Below are positions 51,101 to 63,500 of a stretch of DNA of 64,000 bases, in pieces; the first letter of the stretch is position 1, and each line of letters begins with the position of its first letter. This stretch comes from Hydractinia symbiolongicarpus. Taxonomy: Eukaryota; Cnidaria; Hydrozoa; Anthoathecata; Hydractiniidae. The position numbers and the translations under genes are program-made. The DNA lies in assembly GCF_029227915.1 (NCBI RefSeq), contig NC_079885.1, forward strand, positions 6,264,001-6,328,000. The letters are read 5' to 3'. The notes under the pieces were generated by a model. The model searched no databases and was not told the DNA's origin. It saw nothing but the letters and a program-made list of their open reading frames with translations.

Positions 51101-54100
51101 TCGAGTTAAACGAAACTGTCATTAAGCCGAATTTAGTAAAAAAAGTTCGAGTTAAAGCGATCTTTTCAAGAGCGGGAATAACTGAAAAAATGCAACCTTG
51201 GCTTGAGATGACGTGCATGCCCCTTGTATATCGATTTGTCCAGAAATGTAACCTTTGCATCTATACTGCGTCAAAGGTTAATAAAAACTAAAAAAAATGA
51301 AAATCTGACATTTATCTTGGTTTCTCTTTCCTTTTTTGACTAATAAGTTATCCGATGAAATTATCTTAAGGGATACAAAAAACAGGTAGAGTTAACGAAG
51401 GTTCGAGTTATCCGAGATTTACTGGGAGTTAACTGCATTATGTTTTGTTTTTAGATGTAAACTTTTAATCGCAAGAATCTTCAAACAAATCTACATCGAC
51501 ACACCCTTTCTAATACTGATATTCTTGCAGAAAAAGAAGAAAGAATTTTTCCCCTTCTTAGTTGAAAACACTATTGCTTCCTCCATATATTCTGTGTCAT
51601 CTTGTTTTTTAATTTCTTTCATTTGAATGTTTTTTTCGTCGGATGAAATGCTTTCCTGAATTTCGTATGATACTGCATTTGAAGCTATCAACAGTTCCAA
51701 TGTTGTTCCAATTATACAGAGCACGCAAATAACCACACAGAGAACTCTAAAGAAGATGGATCATGATAATTATGTTGACATTACCAAAAGTTTTTTGCAA
51801 TATTTGAAGTTTACAAAAATTTCAAAAGTGCTGTTTGTGTGGCTAAAATATTATATCAGATAATATTTTTCACGCCATATACATAGGGATTAAATTAGGA
51901 AAACGAATTAAAAATCAATAAAATTGGTAAAACGAATTTGTTTTACAGCGGCAAGAAAACGATTTTTCTATTTTTACGTTATTTCTTTGAAAAGATTAGT
52001 GAAACCTCTTTAAAACGGATACTTACGAGACCAAAAATTCTGTGTGCTTAAGAGTGGTGTCAGCCTTATTTGGGCAAGAAATGTGGAAAAAATTCTACTC
52101 TGAGCCAGAAATCCATTAGACAAGCCGATATTACCTTTTACCCCACCCCCAAGGCAAAGAAACATGCTTAAAATTCAATTTGCCCTAAAAGATAAAGTGT
52201 TGCTAGATGCTGCCTTTTCGAACATTATAAGTAGTAGCGCGAAAGCATTGTGAGGAGGTGTGTAGCAAAAAAAAAAGATATATTTTAATATTCTGATCAA
52301 AGTTTTCCTTTGTCCACTTAATGCGGGTTAATATTGGGTAAAATAGCCGTAAAGGACTTAAAAAAGTGTCCCCTTTGTACTGTCTGCATTTCTGTCCGTT
52401 TTAGAGAATGTCCACTTTAGGGAGTTCACTGTATTCTTAAAAGCGTTTTTTGGGTTATAAAGGCTAAAAATGGTATCAGTTATTTTTCAAACCCGTTTTC
52501 AAAGAATTAATGATTTGAATCAGTTTGATTTTTGGCAAACGATTTTCTTTAACGTGTTAGATGAATTGGTTGTCATTGAATTGGGAAATGATAATAGACA
52601 CATTGCAACGCCGTATTTGATCTAATGAAAACATTCCTGTAAGACGCATAGATACTTACAACGTGACTTTGAAGCCTGTTTTATATTCCACTGGTTTTTC
52701 ACATGTTGGTTTGCCGAATGCAATATACTTGGATGTTACTGAGAGAGTAATCTTATTATTAAAATACAGAAAATATAAGACGGAAAAGAGAAAAAGGAAA
52801 TGTGACTGTATTCACTGTCATAATTATGACATTGATATAATAATCGTAAGACACTTACTGTTTTCTGCTACTTTTAATATTTTTAAAACATCAGAAGTTG
52901 TGCATTGGCTGGGTACACAGCTAGCATAATATCCAGGTACCTTAAAGAAACATCGAGAAACATAAAAAAGTATGAAAAACATCACCTGGTGGCGCATTTG
53001 TGAACTGATGACCATACCGTAATACACATCATCTAGTAAGAGTCTCCAGAAATTAAACGCGCTTCTCCTCCCTTTCAGTGATTTTTTAATAGATTTCTCT
53101 CTCTCTAATAGGCACTCCTTCTGATGAGCAACCCTCCCCCACTAGGCTGTTTATTTGAAACAACGCACATGTTGCATTTCATGAAAAGGATCTTAAAAAT
53201 CCATTTGAAATATAAGCAGGAGATGTACATAACAATGAATCAATCTTCTTGCGTAATATTGTACAAATGGTTTTTGTATCCCTGACGTATTTGGAAGACA
53301 AAGAGCTATGTAATGGAAGACTATGGAGTCAAATCTAAACCGTTCTTTTTAACTTTATAAAGTTCTTATCAAACTTAAATAAATTTTAACAAATTAATTT
53401 ACCAACGGGTTGTCCCGACCAAATAGAACCATCTTTGAAAAGCAGTATTTAGCATTTGGAATCTCCATGCATTCATCGTATGCACCCAGCCATCGAATAT
53501 TTCCATGCAGAACACGAGAGGGTGGTTTGGCCCATGAATCAATATCTGAAAGAAGAAAATATCCATTTTAATGATACGAATATTTTTTGCAGATCTGCAA
53601 GTCTAATTATAGTTCTAGCTGTCCCTCCACCATTGGTAAACGTTATATCTTCCTTGCATTGAAGAAGCTCTAAATGTTCACTGTTGCTGTAGATAACTGC
53701 CAGGCAAGTCACTTTTATTAGCCATAATTTTAGAACTTCAATTTCTTTATAATTATGTACAAAAAATAGTTGTATTAGAATTCAAAATTGAAAAAAAACA
53801 AAAACGTATTCAATTACAAAACGGATCTAGTGTGACAATAAATTACAATTTACAAGCTTTAAGGATATTTCTTTATTGTTTTATATGACAATGAAAATGC
53901 AACGCAAGCACATTTTAGATAGGGAACAGAATGTAATGAAATAGTTGGGTAAAGAAGCTGATGTCGCGAAGCTAGACGAAGAAGACAAAAAAATGCCGAT
54001 AATCAAAAGATGTACTTACATTTTGCCAGCGGAGAAGACATCAGTTTTGGAAGAGCATCTTGTAGCGAACTGTTTTTAAATGGTGCAACAAGATTTGTTA

Positions 54101-55028
54101 AATACATTGAGCATGGTGGTGATAGGGCCGAAAGCGCTTTTGTGGCGTCTCCTGTTATCATTTTTATGATAAACTTCTTATCCGTGACCATTTTCAGTAA
54201 TTTGTCAAATTTCACACTTTCCAATACAACTTTCATGATATTGTCTGTTTTACCAGTCATTACATATTTCAAAATCTTTTTGATGTCAATTGCTTTTACC
54301 AAGTCATCTGGATCAATGCTTGCCAGTAACCTCTCTACCATCTTGACACTGACGCCAACACCAGATATTTCTTCAGTAATGTTCACATATTTAAATATAA
54401 TGTTAACAGCCTTGGACATGTCAATTGTTTTCAGTATTTTTGCATAATTTAAATTATCCAGTATGATTTGCACATCAATTTTTTTTCCTCCAGTTAAAAC
54501 ATTTTTAACAATCTTTTCAATATCAAGTGCTTTTAAAACACTGTTTATATTAACCATTTCAATCAATTCTAAAATAATTTTCGGATCAAGGTTAAGCGCT
54601 TTAATTTCCTTCATAATTTTCTTGTCCTTCAGCAAAATCTTAGCGACATTTTTGATGTTAATTGTTGAAATAATTTTTTCGTAATTCCAATTGGAAACAA
54701 CACTTGTCACACCTGTGGTATTACCAGCTAAATACAAATTAAAAATATCGAGCACTTTTAAAGCTTTTATCAATTTCTGCATGTCGATATTTGTAACCAC
54801 ATCAATCAGCATTTTCGGATCGATTCCATTCGAGTGAAGCGTGTCATTGATAAAAGGAGTCTTGAGGACATTCACCCAATCGACTGCAATACCACTAGTC
54901 AAATTTTTCTTCAAGTCGCCAAGTCCTATACTTTTAAGTAACTGATCAATTGGATCGATTTGTGCTGAGTTATGGTTTATGCCAACCAATGCAAAAATGA
55001 GAATGCAGAGGAAATATTTTTGCTTCAT
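45171..55028 (-). CDS. NRF-6-type membrane acyltransferase with helical N-terminal extension (16 exons)
   Basis: Exons in coding order: 55028-54020, 53696-53631, 53545-53403, 52940-52859, 52738-52660, 51746-51517, 50949-50776, 50408-50315, 50032-49940, 49698-49524, 49366-49287, 48664-48503, 48012-47883, 47715-47523, 46941-46799, 45281-45171. All borders are GT/AG and phases join to 987 codons. Exon 2 borders are the least certain. Parts: signal peptide (1-23); about 310 residues of Ile/Leu/Lys-rich helical repeats; NRF domain (IDSWAKPPSRVLHGN, LGAYDEC, CVPSQC); then the multi-pass acyltransferase-3 domain with the active-site-type His in WVILGH, LTPPYMF, YWWTNLLYINNFYP, WYLANDMQFY and YLVGILLGYIL. 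It ends in the usual EYPVLNLEK. Relatives (nose resistant to fluoxetine-6 of worms) act in lipid or drug transport and are expanded in invertebrates. The repeat extension is unusual. Confidence 0.9.
51053..51435. mobile_element. Pogo/Tigger-like MITE in acyltransferase intron 6
   Basis: About 383 bases whose ends read CAGCTAACTCCC and, on the other strand, CAGTTAACTCCC. Subterminal repeats of GTTCGAGTTA appear at both ends. A TA precedes the left end, but the right flank (CA) does not match it. The internal open frame has no motif. A relative fragment lies at 42425. Confidence 0.6.
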
Positions 55029-58000
55029 TTTACTTGTCTGAAATGTAAAAAAACTGATTATAATTTAACCACTTACAATCTAAATCATACCTCATCCAAA
55101 ATCTGGTGCTCGAAAAGAAATTTAATTTGCGCAACATATAAAATGAGAACCAGAAATGTAAAAATAAATTAAAGGAATATGCGAATGGTTCATGAAAAAG
55201 TATTTGGTCACATATTAAAGTCATTTGCAAAAATTAACACCCGCGATATTTTTTTACAATTATCCTCAAGAATTTCTACCCATGAAAATAGGTACGATTA
55301 AGATCCCTCCTGATCTCAACAAATAAAGAGTAAAGAATAAAAATGATTGAAAGATATTTCTTAAAAATTTATTTCTGTTAGAGCTTATATTTTTATAAAA
55401 ACAAGTCCTTAACGCATGTGGTGGTAAATGAAAAAGTGTTCGCGCTTTTTCTTATAATGATATGGATTCGAAGAATATCAGGCTGGGAATCAGGATTAAA
55501 ATCAATAGGCAAATAAGAATACTTTATTGCATTAGATTTAAATCAAACATTCCAAGATAGAATTCAGAAGTGTAGAATTGTTAGGAATGGGATAAGCAAA
55601 CGTTATAGGATTTATACAAACAGAATGATACAATTAAAAAAAGGGTAAATATGATTTGTGTTGTGATGCAGTATTATTCAAACTTTTGGAAATGAAATGC
55701 AGCAAAAACGTCTTGATTGAATACACCTGCCATAGCTATTTTTTTACCACACTTTAATAAACAAGCTTGATTCAAATACATTTCCACAAAAAAGCATTTA
55801 AAAACCCACCGACAATTTAAAAGCATGAAGGTATGTTAACCAGTACAATAAAAGTAACATGGCACCACGATTAAAATATCAGAATAACTCACTGAAAAAA
55901 ATGGTACGTGTTCTTTTGATTGTCATTACTAGGCTTTGGCTCAAGTTTAGTACATCACTATATATAACCAATATACAGACAACCTTTTAACAAGCAAAAC
56001 AAAGCATTACCTTTGCTCATAAACAATTGCCACAACATTTTTTGTTTCAGTAAATTCTGAAGCATTGTTCTCTTCTCTTATTTTGTTGTAATGTTTTGTC
56101 AATATTTTCTTTTTTCAAGCTATATTTGTTTATTATTAAAAACTATTTAAAAAAATATTTTTACAATACTAAAGAGTTATTATTTATTAAGCAGAAATAT
56201 TTACAATCGTTAATTATTCTTTTGCTCACTTTGTTCTATAAAAAAGTGATTTCATGTTTTACAGAGTGCGATTAAAAAAATATGCTAAATCTTTGAGATA
56301 CGCTCTTCTTTTTAACTAGTACTGTGATAATTACTGTGGCCATTAAAAAATCATTACAAACTTATAGTATGTCATGAAAGTAAATTTTCGCTTATGTCAG
56401 TGTTGTGAAAATCGATCAAAAGCTATGTATACAAAGGTCAGCACTTTTGTTGTGACGTCATTGGATATTTGGAATTTTTGAAAGTGCCACTATCTGCTTA
56501 AAACTTAATTATTATCTTATTCACTCGGTTGAATCGAAAATAAGAGCTTTATTGTCTTGGAGTCATTTTCGGTATTCTGTTAGTCAAATAAAGTTTAATA
56601 ACATATGCTCCGTTTTTTACATTATTATATCGCATAAAAATGTTCCCGATTTTTGGGTTGGTTCAAGACAATAAAGAGACTGAACCCTTTTGCGCAATTG
56701 TTATTTTTTTCAACCCCTCTGCTACCTGCGCCCCCTTTGCATCCAGCATCGAGTTTATTTTTTTGCCTGTAATTATGTTGAAACAACATATTAGAATGAA
56801 ATACTCTAAAGTGAACAATCTAGAACAACACCTTTATTTTTTAGTTCTTAATACATTTCCTACTCTAATTCCCCAACCCCTGTTTTTATCCTCACCCCTA
56901 TCCCCATGCGTTCAGTTGGTGCTTTCTTAACGAAGGAAATCGCACAACTCTATCTTTTCATTTTCATTTATGTGCATTTCTTCGGATGAAAAAACCCGGC
57001 TGCAACAACAACAACAACAATAAATAGGAAACAAAAGTCACTTAGCAGCAGCTAGAACCCTTTTCTGTCTCTCTGTTTCCCCAACTTTGTTAACGCGGCT
57101 GATGGCTTTAATACACAAGTTCTCTGTGAATTCGGTTATGGAAAAGGGGCTTTCGTTAAATAAAATGAAATTTTTAAGTTGCAGTGATGTTGGTACGAAT
57201 TGCAACCACTAAAAGTAAATAAAACAATGACGTGGACACTGTACTCACATGACATTCTGCCTCATTTAATCCTATCCATACCAACCAAGTTCTTCACAAG
57301 TTTAATGTAAGTTCGTATGATTATATTTCACTGTTGTTTTCATTATCAACACGAGGAATATATTTTCTCCGTCACAAGATACTAACATATTTCATGCGAT
57401 GGCAAGCAAATATTTAGAGATTTAAAGTAAGTTTTCGCTGTTAGTTAACAAAATAGTTACACAGGTGATCTGATCCGATGTGTACAAAATAATATCTATA
57501 TTGAAATACTATCTATATATTTATGTTACTGTGATACATTTTGTGCCAAATAGCCCTTGAAAGAAACACGTTCACATATTGTATAAAATGAAACAAACAA
57601 CGAAATACAAATATTAACTTAAGATAAGTTGTTCTTTTACAGTTTGTGGCAAGCTATGTAAAGCAAATTCTAAATACACACGCATTTGGTTAAATGTTGT
57701 TTTAGCAACATTGAAAAACAATACAAAAACGTATGAGAGTTTGTAAAAACATAATTTTCAGAAAAATTTTAAAGTTCTGCACGTGAGAAACACAATTACA
57801 TCAATGTTAAAGTCAAATCTCTTAAAAGTTGCAGAAATAAAGATAGTATGGTTAAATTAAAAAAACGAAATTGCCACAGCTAATTATACCATATACATTA
57901 CAACCTCGTTTCAATACTTGCTCAGCCATATGAGTCAAATGCTTTGCAAATGAAGCAAAAACATAAACTCGTTATAAAGCCATAAAAAAACATTTGCGGA

Positions 58001-58282
58001 TTTTTTTTTGTATTTATACTTTAGACTACAACATACCTTTTATAAGCATGTTTCTATTCTTGTGTCGTGAATAAAAAGTGTAATGATTTAACGCAAAGGT
58101 AAACATGATATATTATTAGTAACGTGATCATCTTCACATGTTTATCTCACCATATAAGCGCATTGAATACAGTAATAGTAAGGAGTGATTTTAAGTACAC
58201 TGACCTCCTTTCACACCTTTTAATCACAAAAACCTCGCTTTCACCATTTCCACCACCACCTCATCCCAAAAAAACAAGTAAA
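55029..58282. other. Gene-free spacer upstream of acyltransferase gene
   Basis: It contains the promoter side of the minus-strand gene. A segment near 55430-55505 resembles 48060-48140 (TTTTTCTTATAA.GA.ATGG blocks) and may be a small repeat. (CAA)n at 57004-57020. No genes recognised. Confidence 0.45.
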
Positions 58283-58685
58283 AAAACGAAATCATATGAC
58301 GTCATCAACGCATGCGTGAAATCATAATAATAGTATACAGAATATAAATACCAATAACCAAAACATAATAATATTAAATGCTAAATACCAACATATGACG
58401 TCATACGCTAAATTATACAGAATATGAGTAAGGGAAATTCCCTAAATATAATGGCAGTCACCAACACAAAATAATATTAAATGATATATAAATGCAAGTC
58501 ACCAACACAAAATCATATGAAATCATATATACATTAAATACTAACACATAATCATATTAAAATAATATATACCAGAATTATATGACATCATCAACGCATG
58601 CGCAATAGCATATATAGTATATATGTTGACATCAACAAAATTAGAATATGAGTAGGGGGAAATTCCCTTATTGCTAGTTACCAGA
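58283..58685 (+). repeat. Repeat-rich left end of Polinton 2
   Basis: Strings recur: ATATGACGTCATCAACGCATGCG (58295, variants at 58392 and 58590), AATATGAGTAAGGGAAATTCCC (58425 and, as a variant, 58650), and GCAGTCACCAACACAAAAT-type units (58450, 58494). This is a subterminal repeat array of several hundred bases like, but unrelated in sequence to, that of element 1. The palindrome TGACGTCA resembles a CREB/ATF site. Confidence 0.6.
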
Positions 58686-58699
58686 GTTCTATCAAATAA

Positions 58700-58858
58700 A
58701 TGACAGAGTATTGCGACGAATGCGGGATCATACTTGATAAGTATAATTGCTGTAAATGTGGCAGAAGGTTAATTATATGCGGGAAAATGCTGTGTTGGCA
58801 GCATTACATCATGTTTATCACCTACAACGGTGGGTGGTGTATTTGTAAAAACCCTTAG
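58700..58858 (+). CDS. Small Cys-rich zinc-binding-type protein, 52 residues
   Basis: It starts at ATG 58700 and ends TAG 58856-58858. Nine Cys and one His fall in a pattern CDECG, CCKCGRR, ICGKMLCWQH and CIC, like a compact zinc ribbon or treble-clef fold. It is too short for most gene callers. The intact frame inside a decayed element, directly abutting the next frame, supports it as a real gene. Function unknown; a transcription- or nucleic-acid-related role would fit a zinc ribbon. Confidence 0.7.
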   Translation: MTEYCDECGIILDKYNCCKCGRRLIICGKMLCWQHYIMFITYNGGWCICKNP

Positions 58859-58885
58859 TTGGAGTCTATTTTTTTAAATAAAGGG

Positions 58886-59493
58886 ATGTTCAAATTTTTT
58901 GGAAATAATATTGAAACCAGGGGCTTCTATAATGAGCCTTCAGTCCTAAGCATCGATGAGGTTCAAATTAAAAATATCATGCTTAGCAATCCAATTAAAG
59001 CTAACAAAGGCAAGGGTGAACGCTTTGTCATTGGTTATAAACATAACAACAAGATATCATCACTATTGATTATAACACCGAGAGGCCTATATAGCGGTGG
59101 TGCATCCAGATATGACGATGGATCTTCGCTTACCATGTCATTTGATATGCATCAACATATAGCGTGGAATGAAAAATATATGTGTATCCTGGTCAGGATA
59201 CAGCAATTGTATGGTAATGAGTTCACGACCTCATCAGTGAAGAACGGTAGATACCTGAACACAAAAATTAAAGAATGGGAGGGTAAAATAAACACGTATT
59301 TCTACGACCAAGCAGTACCACTAAAGCAACCTTGCGAATGCATCTGCATTTTAAATTATCCAGTATATATAAACAAGGGAATAAGCACTATCTACAGGTC
59401 CTACTCGAAGAGTGTAAGTATAAACCGACATCTGTAACCTTAAGGACACGACACCTTGATTCAGATGACAAGGAACCATTTGTTGTGGTATAA
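58886..59493 (+). pseudogene. Polinton 2 protein of unknown function, one frameshift
   Basis: The frame from ATG 58886 reads to 59437. Coding character switches frame near 59390 and continues to TAA 59491-59493, giving about 200 residues. The product is soluble, mixed alpha/beta, with RFVIGYKHNNKISSLLI and TPRGLYSGGASRYDDGSS. I do not recognise it. It lies between the Cys-rich and SAP-motif genes. It has no obvious counterpart in element 1, although its order (before a SAP gene) suggests a replication-side protein. Confidence 0.5.
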
Positions 59494-59772
59494 ATAAATG
59501 AACGATTTGAAAAAGAGGCCAAAGAGCTAGGTATAAGTGGATACTCCACTATGAAGAAGGCTGATCTTATATCTGTGATTCAAAAGCTCAAATACAAGGA
59601 CGCTTCAGCACAGACGGACGGTCCTTATTGTAAACTATGCTTGGAAATAACAGCTATGAAAATACTCGAGGAATATATCAGAAATGTAGAGACAAAACAA
59701 AAGCGAACCATTATATATCAAGGTGACCTAATGATTGATGCCAGTACCGGTGAGGTTGTGGGTACCATCTAA
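59494..59772 (+). CDS. SAP-motif protein, Polinton 2
   Basis: About 92 codons in the same frame as the end of the gene before, directly after its TAA; the first codon is ATA, so an ATG may have been lost or the two are one gene with a stop. A SAP-like motif (FEKEAKELGISGYSTMKKADLI) is at the N-terminus, then PYCKLCLEI, and a C-terminal beta-rich tail. It is convergent with the gene ending at 59818. Confidence 0.5.
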   Translation: MNERFEKEAKELGISGYSTMKKADLISVIQKLKYKDASAQTDGPYCKLCLEITAMKILEEYIRNVETKQKRTIIYQGDLMIDASTGEVVGTI

Positions 59773-59800
59773 TGTATTGTTAATAAACATTAGATTATGA
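59773..59800. terminator. Hairpin between convergent genes, Polinton 2
   Basis: CTAATGT and ACATTAG form a 7-base stem around an 11-base AT loop between the two stops (59772 and 59818). The position parallels the hairpin at 11458 in element 1, but the stem sequence differs. Confidence 0.4.
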
Positions 59801-59817
59801 ATACGCTGGTGGTTTGT

Positions 59818-60467
59818 CTAGATACCGCTTATATGTTGAACAGATTGAAGTTTTTTCATAAACTCCTGTTTGCCCTCCTGACGTCCCTTCTCGGATAGCT
59901 GCTGTCTCTCTCGTTCATTAAGCGACTCTACGGTTTTTCTGGTTCTCTGACGTATTTGCTCCTTGAGCAGAATATAGCGTTGGTTTTCCTGCATAACTAA
60001 GCTAAATTCATAATCACTAATAACCCCATTTTCCACAGCTCTACTGATAAGGTCGATAACGGAGTTGAGTTTGGTTTCCGCCAGCAACCTTATACCCTCG
60101 TGCTTCTTGCTTTTGACATCTAACTCTTACCAGCATTTTTCTGACCTGCTTGACCCAATCCCACAGCTATGGTGATGCCTCCCATAGCTACGGCCAATGG
60201 TACACCGATCCCACTGATCATGCTACCAATGCCGAGCCCCGAGGTGATCACACTTACGGCCAGCGGACCATGATCGGTGTATCTAACCCACGTACCGTGC
60301 ATTTTGAACTTTTTGGCGAGCTTGTCCTGCTCTTTAATTTTGGCACACAGGTATTGCTCCACTTCTTCGATTTCTTTAAGCCTGTAAATATGGCCCTCAT
60401 TATTTTCTTGATCAGGTGCACTCGGTGGTAAGCTCGGGTATAATTTCATAATCTCATCATTATTCAT
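59818..60467 (-). pseudogene. Polinton 2 glycine-hairpin membrane protein, frameshifted
   Basis: The N-terminal frame (60467-60120) has a charged helix, then VSVITSGLGIGSMISGIG, a Gly-rich hydrophobic hairpin. It ends at TAG near 60120, and the C-terminal part continues in another frame (to 59818) with SRAVENGVISDYEF and a Gln/Arg/Glu-rich tail. The layout matches the tandem genes at 12820 and 13388 of element 1, including an acidic D-x-E-F motif after the second helix. Its start overlaps the stop region of the gene before (TAAATG junction at 60470-60465). Confidence 0.62.
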
Positions 60468-61004
60468 TTATTCTATTAGCAAATGCATTGTTATTGAAAC
60501 GAAAGGCTTCTTTTCGTCTTGATATTCGTTTATGAGCATGAAATCTAACCTGTCTGTTGAACCCTTAATGGGGAGGTACACAGGGTTTTCAACCCTCCAG
60601 GTAAGCATATCCCCCAAGCAGTAAGCTTTTTGATAGGGAGTATTGCTAGTATATTAGATTTCTTACCATTTAAAAGACAGTAATCTTTATCCATCTGGGG
60701 GCATACGATTCTCAGCCGCTGATGAATATCAGTATTGTACTTGCTGTCGTAGTCACCCGGTGAAAATATTACTTTGTTACTAAAAGCATACCCCATAATG
60801 TCCTGCAGCGGTTGATCAATTATCACAACATACCCTTTATCACTCATCTTGGCACCCGCTTTATAGATATTGAATTCACTCCCTTTTTAAAGATTCACCC
60901 ACCTGGGGCGGATACTGATGGATTTCAAAGCAATTTTCATGTTCTCTTAGATGAGGATTGAATATTATCGGCTTAGATATATCAGTTATATATAACTGTC
61001 GCAT
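60468..61004 (-). pseudogene. Polinton 2 small beta-rich structural protein, broken
   Basis: From ATG 61004, with a frame change near 60880 and another near 60600, ending TAA 60468-60470. About 178 codons. The product is beta-rich and contains YCLLNGKKSNILAILPI. Its position, head-to-head with protein B, equals that of 7317-7870 in element 1. Similarity in sequence is faint, so equivalence is inferred from position, size and composition. Confidence 0.55.
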
Positions 61005-61020
61005 CTTTTTTTAAAGAAAC
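61005..61020. promoter_or_regulatory. 16-base divergent promoter space
   Basis: Only 16 bases lie between the divergent starts at 61004 (-) and 61021 (+). In element 1 the corresponding gap is 14 bases (7303-7316). Promoter elements must lie inside the coding sequences. Confidence 0.5.
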
Positions 61021-62132
61021 ATGAATATCTATTTGTATAACCTTAGAGCAAAGTATGCCCCTACGCATGGGCGACATCTCGAGAGACTCAAGGGTAATGA
61101 TCTATCAATCCAAGACATTGTTATTGACGCGAAAGAGTCCTCATTCAAGGTGAAATTCCCCAGTATTTTCGTCGACTACGAGTTCCACTCAGGTGACGTA
61201 TTGAATACATGGAACCAGCTTCCTTTCAGCCTATGGTCCACTCACCTCAATTTTGCTACCTACTGCGCAACATCCGCTTGAGGTATTTCTATGCAACATC
61301 TGACCACATCCTTACCCCTGGTTCGCTCCGTTTACCGCTTCCAGGTGTACTTCCAGATTCTTAAAATCCCTCAAGATCTCGAAGTGTCTCTACCAGGTTC
61401 CGATAGGTTTCGACGCCTCAACAATCCTTTCAATATGGAAAAATTCAGGCAACTGACACGTGAATTTGGTGTATCATCAAATGAGCAAGATTAGAAAAAT
61501 GAGAGTTTTTTCAGTTCATGGCAAGCCAAACGTAAAGATTTTCCTGGCAGTGGGCTATCATATTTTAATGAAAATTCATGGAGTAGGTGGGTAATCGAAA
61601 ATAGTCAGGGTCTTACACGTATTGGCATTGAAAAGTTATCACAAAGTGTACGATGCTACGCGTATTTGATTTTGGAGTCCCAAGCCAATGCGCGATCAGG
61701 AATTATTGGTAATCAAGGCAGTTCTATCGATGCCCAACGGCTTTACTTGACGAACTTTGAACAGCTGGTGATTAGACCTACAAATACAGGTAGAGATATT
61801 AGTAAATTCGAGAACGTAGATATGCACGAAGCAAGGTCGACTATAGTGTTGCCCATGGCGTCTACATGATCATCGGAAATGTGGCTGGATTTAACAACAA
61901 GATCTTGATCAGTCAGGACCATTTCAAGATTGGTGTTAACTCGCAGATTAATGCTCCTGATGCTGTTGCCAAGCCCATACCAAGGAAGCATCAACGTCAG
62001 CCTTCCCAGGCACATGAGATATCAGGGCAGCATCCAGCAGCTTCTTCTGAAGCAATAGCTCATGATGAAAAAAAGGCCATCATTATCACGGCGGGAATAG
62101 GGCTAATCCTTGCGTATATTTGGATGAAATAG
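61021..62132 (+). pseudogene. Polinton 2 protein B with C-terminal membrane anchor, broken
   Basis: Relative of 5480-7302: the shared string LNFAT is followed in both by YRF and AYLIL/AYLVL...SQA.AR segments. It begins at ATG 61021. Lesions: TGA at 61279-61281, TAG at 61492-61494, and a frame change near 61860; the last frame runs to 62132 and ends in a hydrophobic helix (AIIITAGIGLILAYIWMK). Length about 370 codons. It has no SINE insertion, so it shows where the element 1 gene was split. Confidence 0.7.
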
Positions 62133-62162
62133 GTCTAATGTGTTTATAAACATACCAGACTC

Positions 62163-63471
62163 TCATCTATTCTTTCCACCCTTACTCCTCTTAGCCTCCA
62201 CGTAAGCCACAACGATACCTACGGCGCCTGCTATGGCCAAATACAAGTGTTTTTTCACAAATTCCACAACCTTGGCAGCCACCCAAAAGAAAAATGATAC
62301 GATGGTACCAATATTGCCAGGCAATGCGGCCCCAGCCTTGCCTGCTAGATAATTTCCGAGCCTTTCCAGTTGCTTTTGTACAAACCCTTTGCTACCACCA
62401 CCTCCTCCAGCACCTGCTGCTGCCCCACTACCTCCTGTGAGTGCTAGGACCAAGGTCGACACGAGCAAGCCAATGGCACTCACGATGTTTGTTATATTTA
62501 TCCCTTGTTCTTTGAAGAGATTGGTCAATTTTTCTCGTAGGGATGTGTCATCCCCAGATATTTTCATCAGCTCGGACTTAATAGACCTCAGTTCCTTAAA
62601 AACCTCGGAGGAAAGACCGTGCATACCCAGTTCATCCTTCTTATCTTCCTTCAATTTCTTCAATTCCTTCTCAAGATCATTAATATCCTGAAGCCTTCGT
62701 ACCCCGGGCTTCTGCTTTTTAAGTTCTTTTAACTTACCCTCTTTCGTATTTATCTCGCTATTATATTGTGCAAGTTTATCCTTCACCCCCCTTAATAGTC
62801 TTCTGCAGGTTTTCAATGTCGAGCTTTAACTTTCTCATATCAGGATCTTGATCTCATCGTCGATGCCCGTGAACGAAGTATCTGCATAACCCTCTATGTC
62901 ACGAGCAATAGTTTGAATGCTATCAATTGTTTTCATTTCAATCATCTCACCATCCTCTTTACCCGAAGTCTCCTCACCCTTCTTAACAAGAACATCAACC
63001 TCCAGCGCAAGGTTCTGAGCCTGTGCCCAACCACCATTATTGGGGGTAGAGACATACTTAGTGAAGCCCATATCGCGAATATCTCGAGCCGTAAGACCAT
63101 ATTTGTGTAATGTACTTAATGCTAGGAACCCTGTTCCATTCTCCTTCGTAACCATTATACCTTTGAAAAAAGCTGTTCCATTCACGTGTAAAGCTACCCC
63201 TGGTGATATTGATATCTATCCGGTTTTTATCCAGATGTCCTAGATCTTGATTATTCAGATGTGTGTAAAAAGCACTTACCTCTTCCTCTAGTATAGATTT
63301 TGTTATTCTATCAAGTGTATCTTCCGCTGTGCTGGATCCCTGCACGTCTTTGAGCCCACGGAACTCCTGCGGCACAAGGAGTTCACTAGGGACATTCTCG
63401 GGCCCAAGATCATCCATCTGAATGCCTTCCTCTGGCGTAAAGTCATCTTCATATCCCGGATTATCAGCCAT
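62163..63471 (-). pseudogene. Polinton 2 coiled-coil/membrane protein, broken
   Basis: From ATG 63471 in three frames (63471-63058, 63185-62835, 62816-62163), so at least two frameshifts, near 63170 and 62825. The last part has a Lys/Glu coiled coil, then VSAIGLLVSTLVLALTGGSG, a Gly-rich linker, GAALPGNIGTIVSFFFW and a final hydrophobic helix with a basic tail. This is the same order as the element 1 gene at 11499-12769. It shares a divergent promoter of about 30 bases with the capsid candidate. Confidence 0.65.
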
Positions 63472-63500
63472 TTATTTCAACCACCAGCCTGCCTAAATAA

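Noticed and set aside
51097-51291. 64-residue ORF in the acyltransferase intron
   Set aside because: It lies inside the pogo-like MITE and has no motif.
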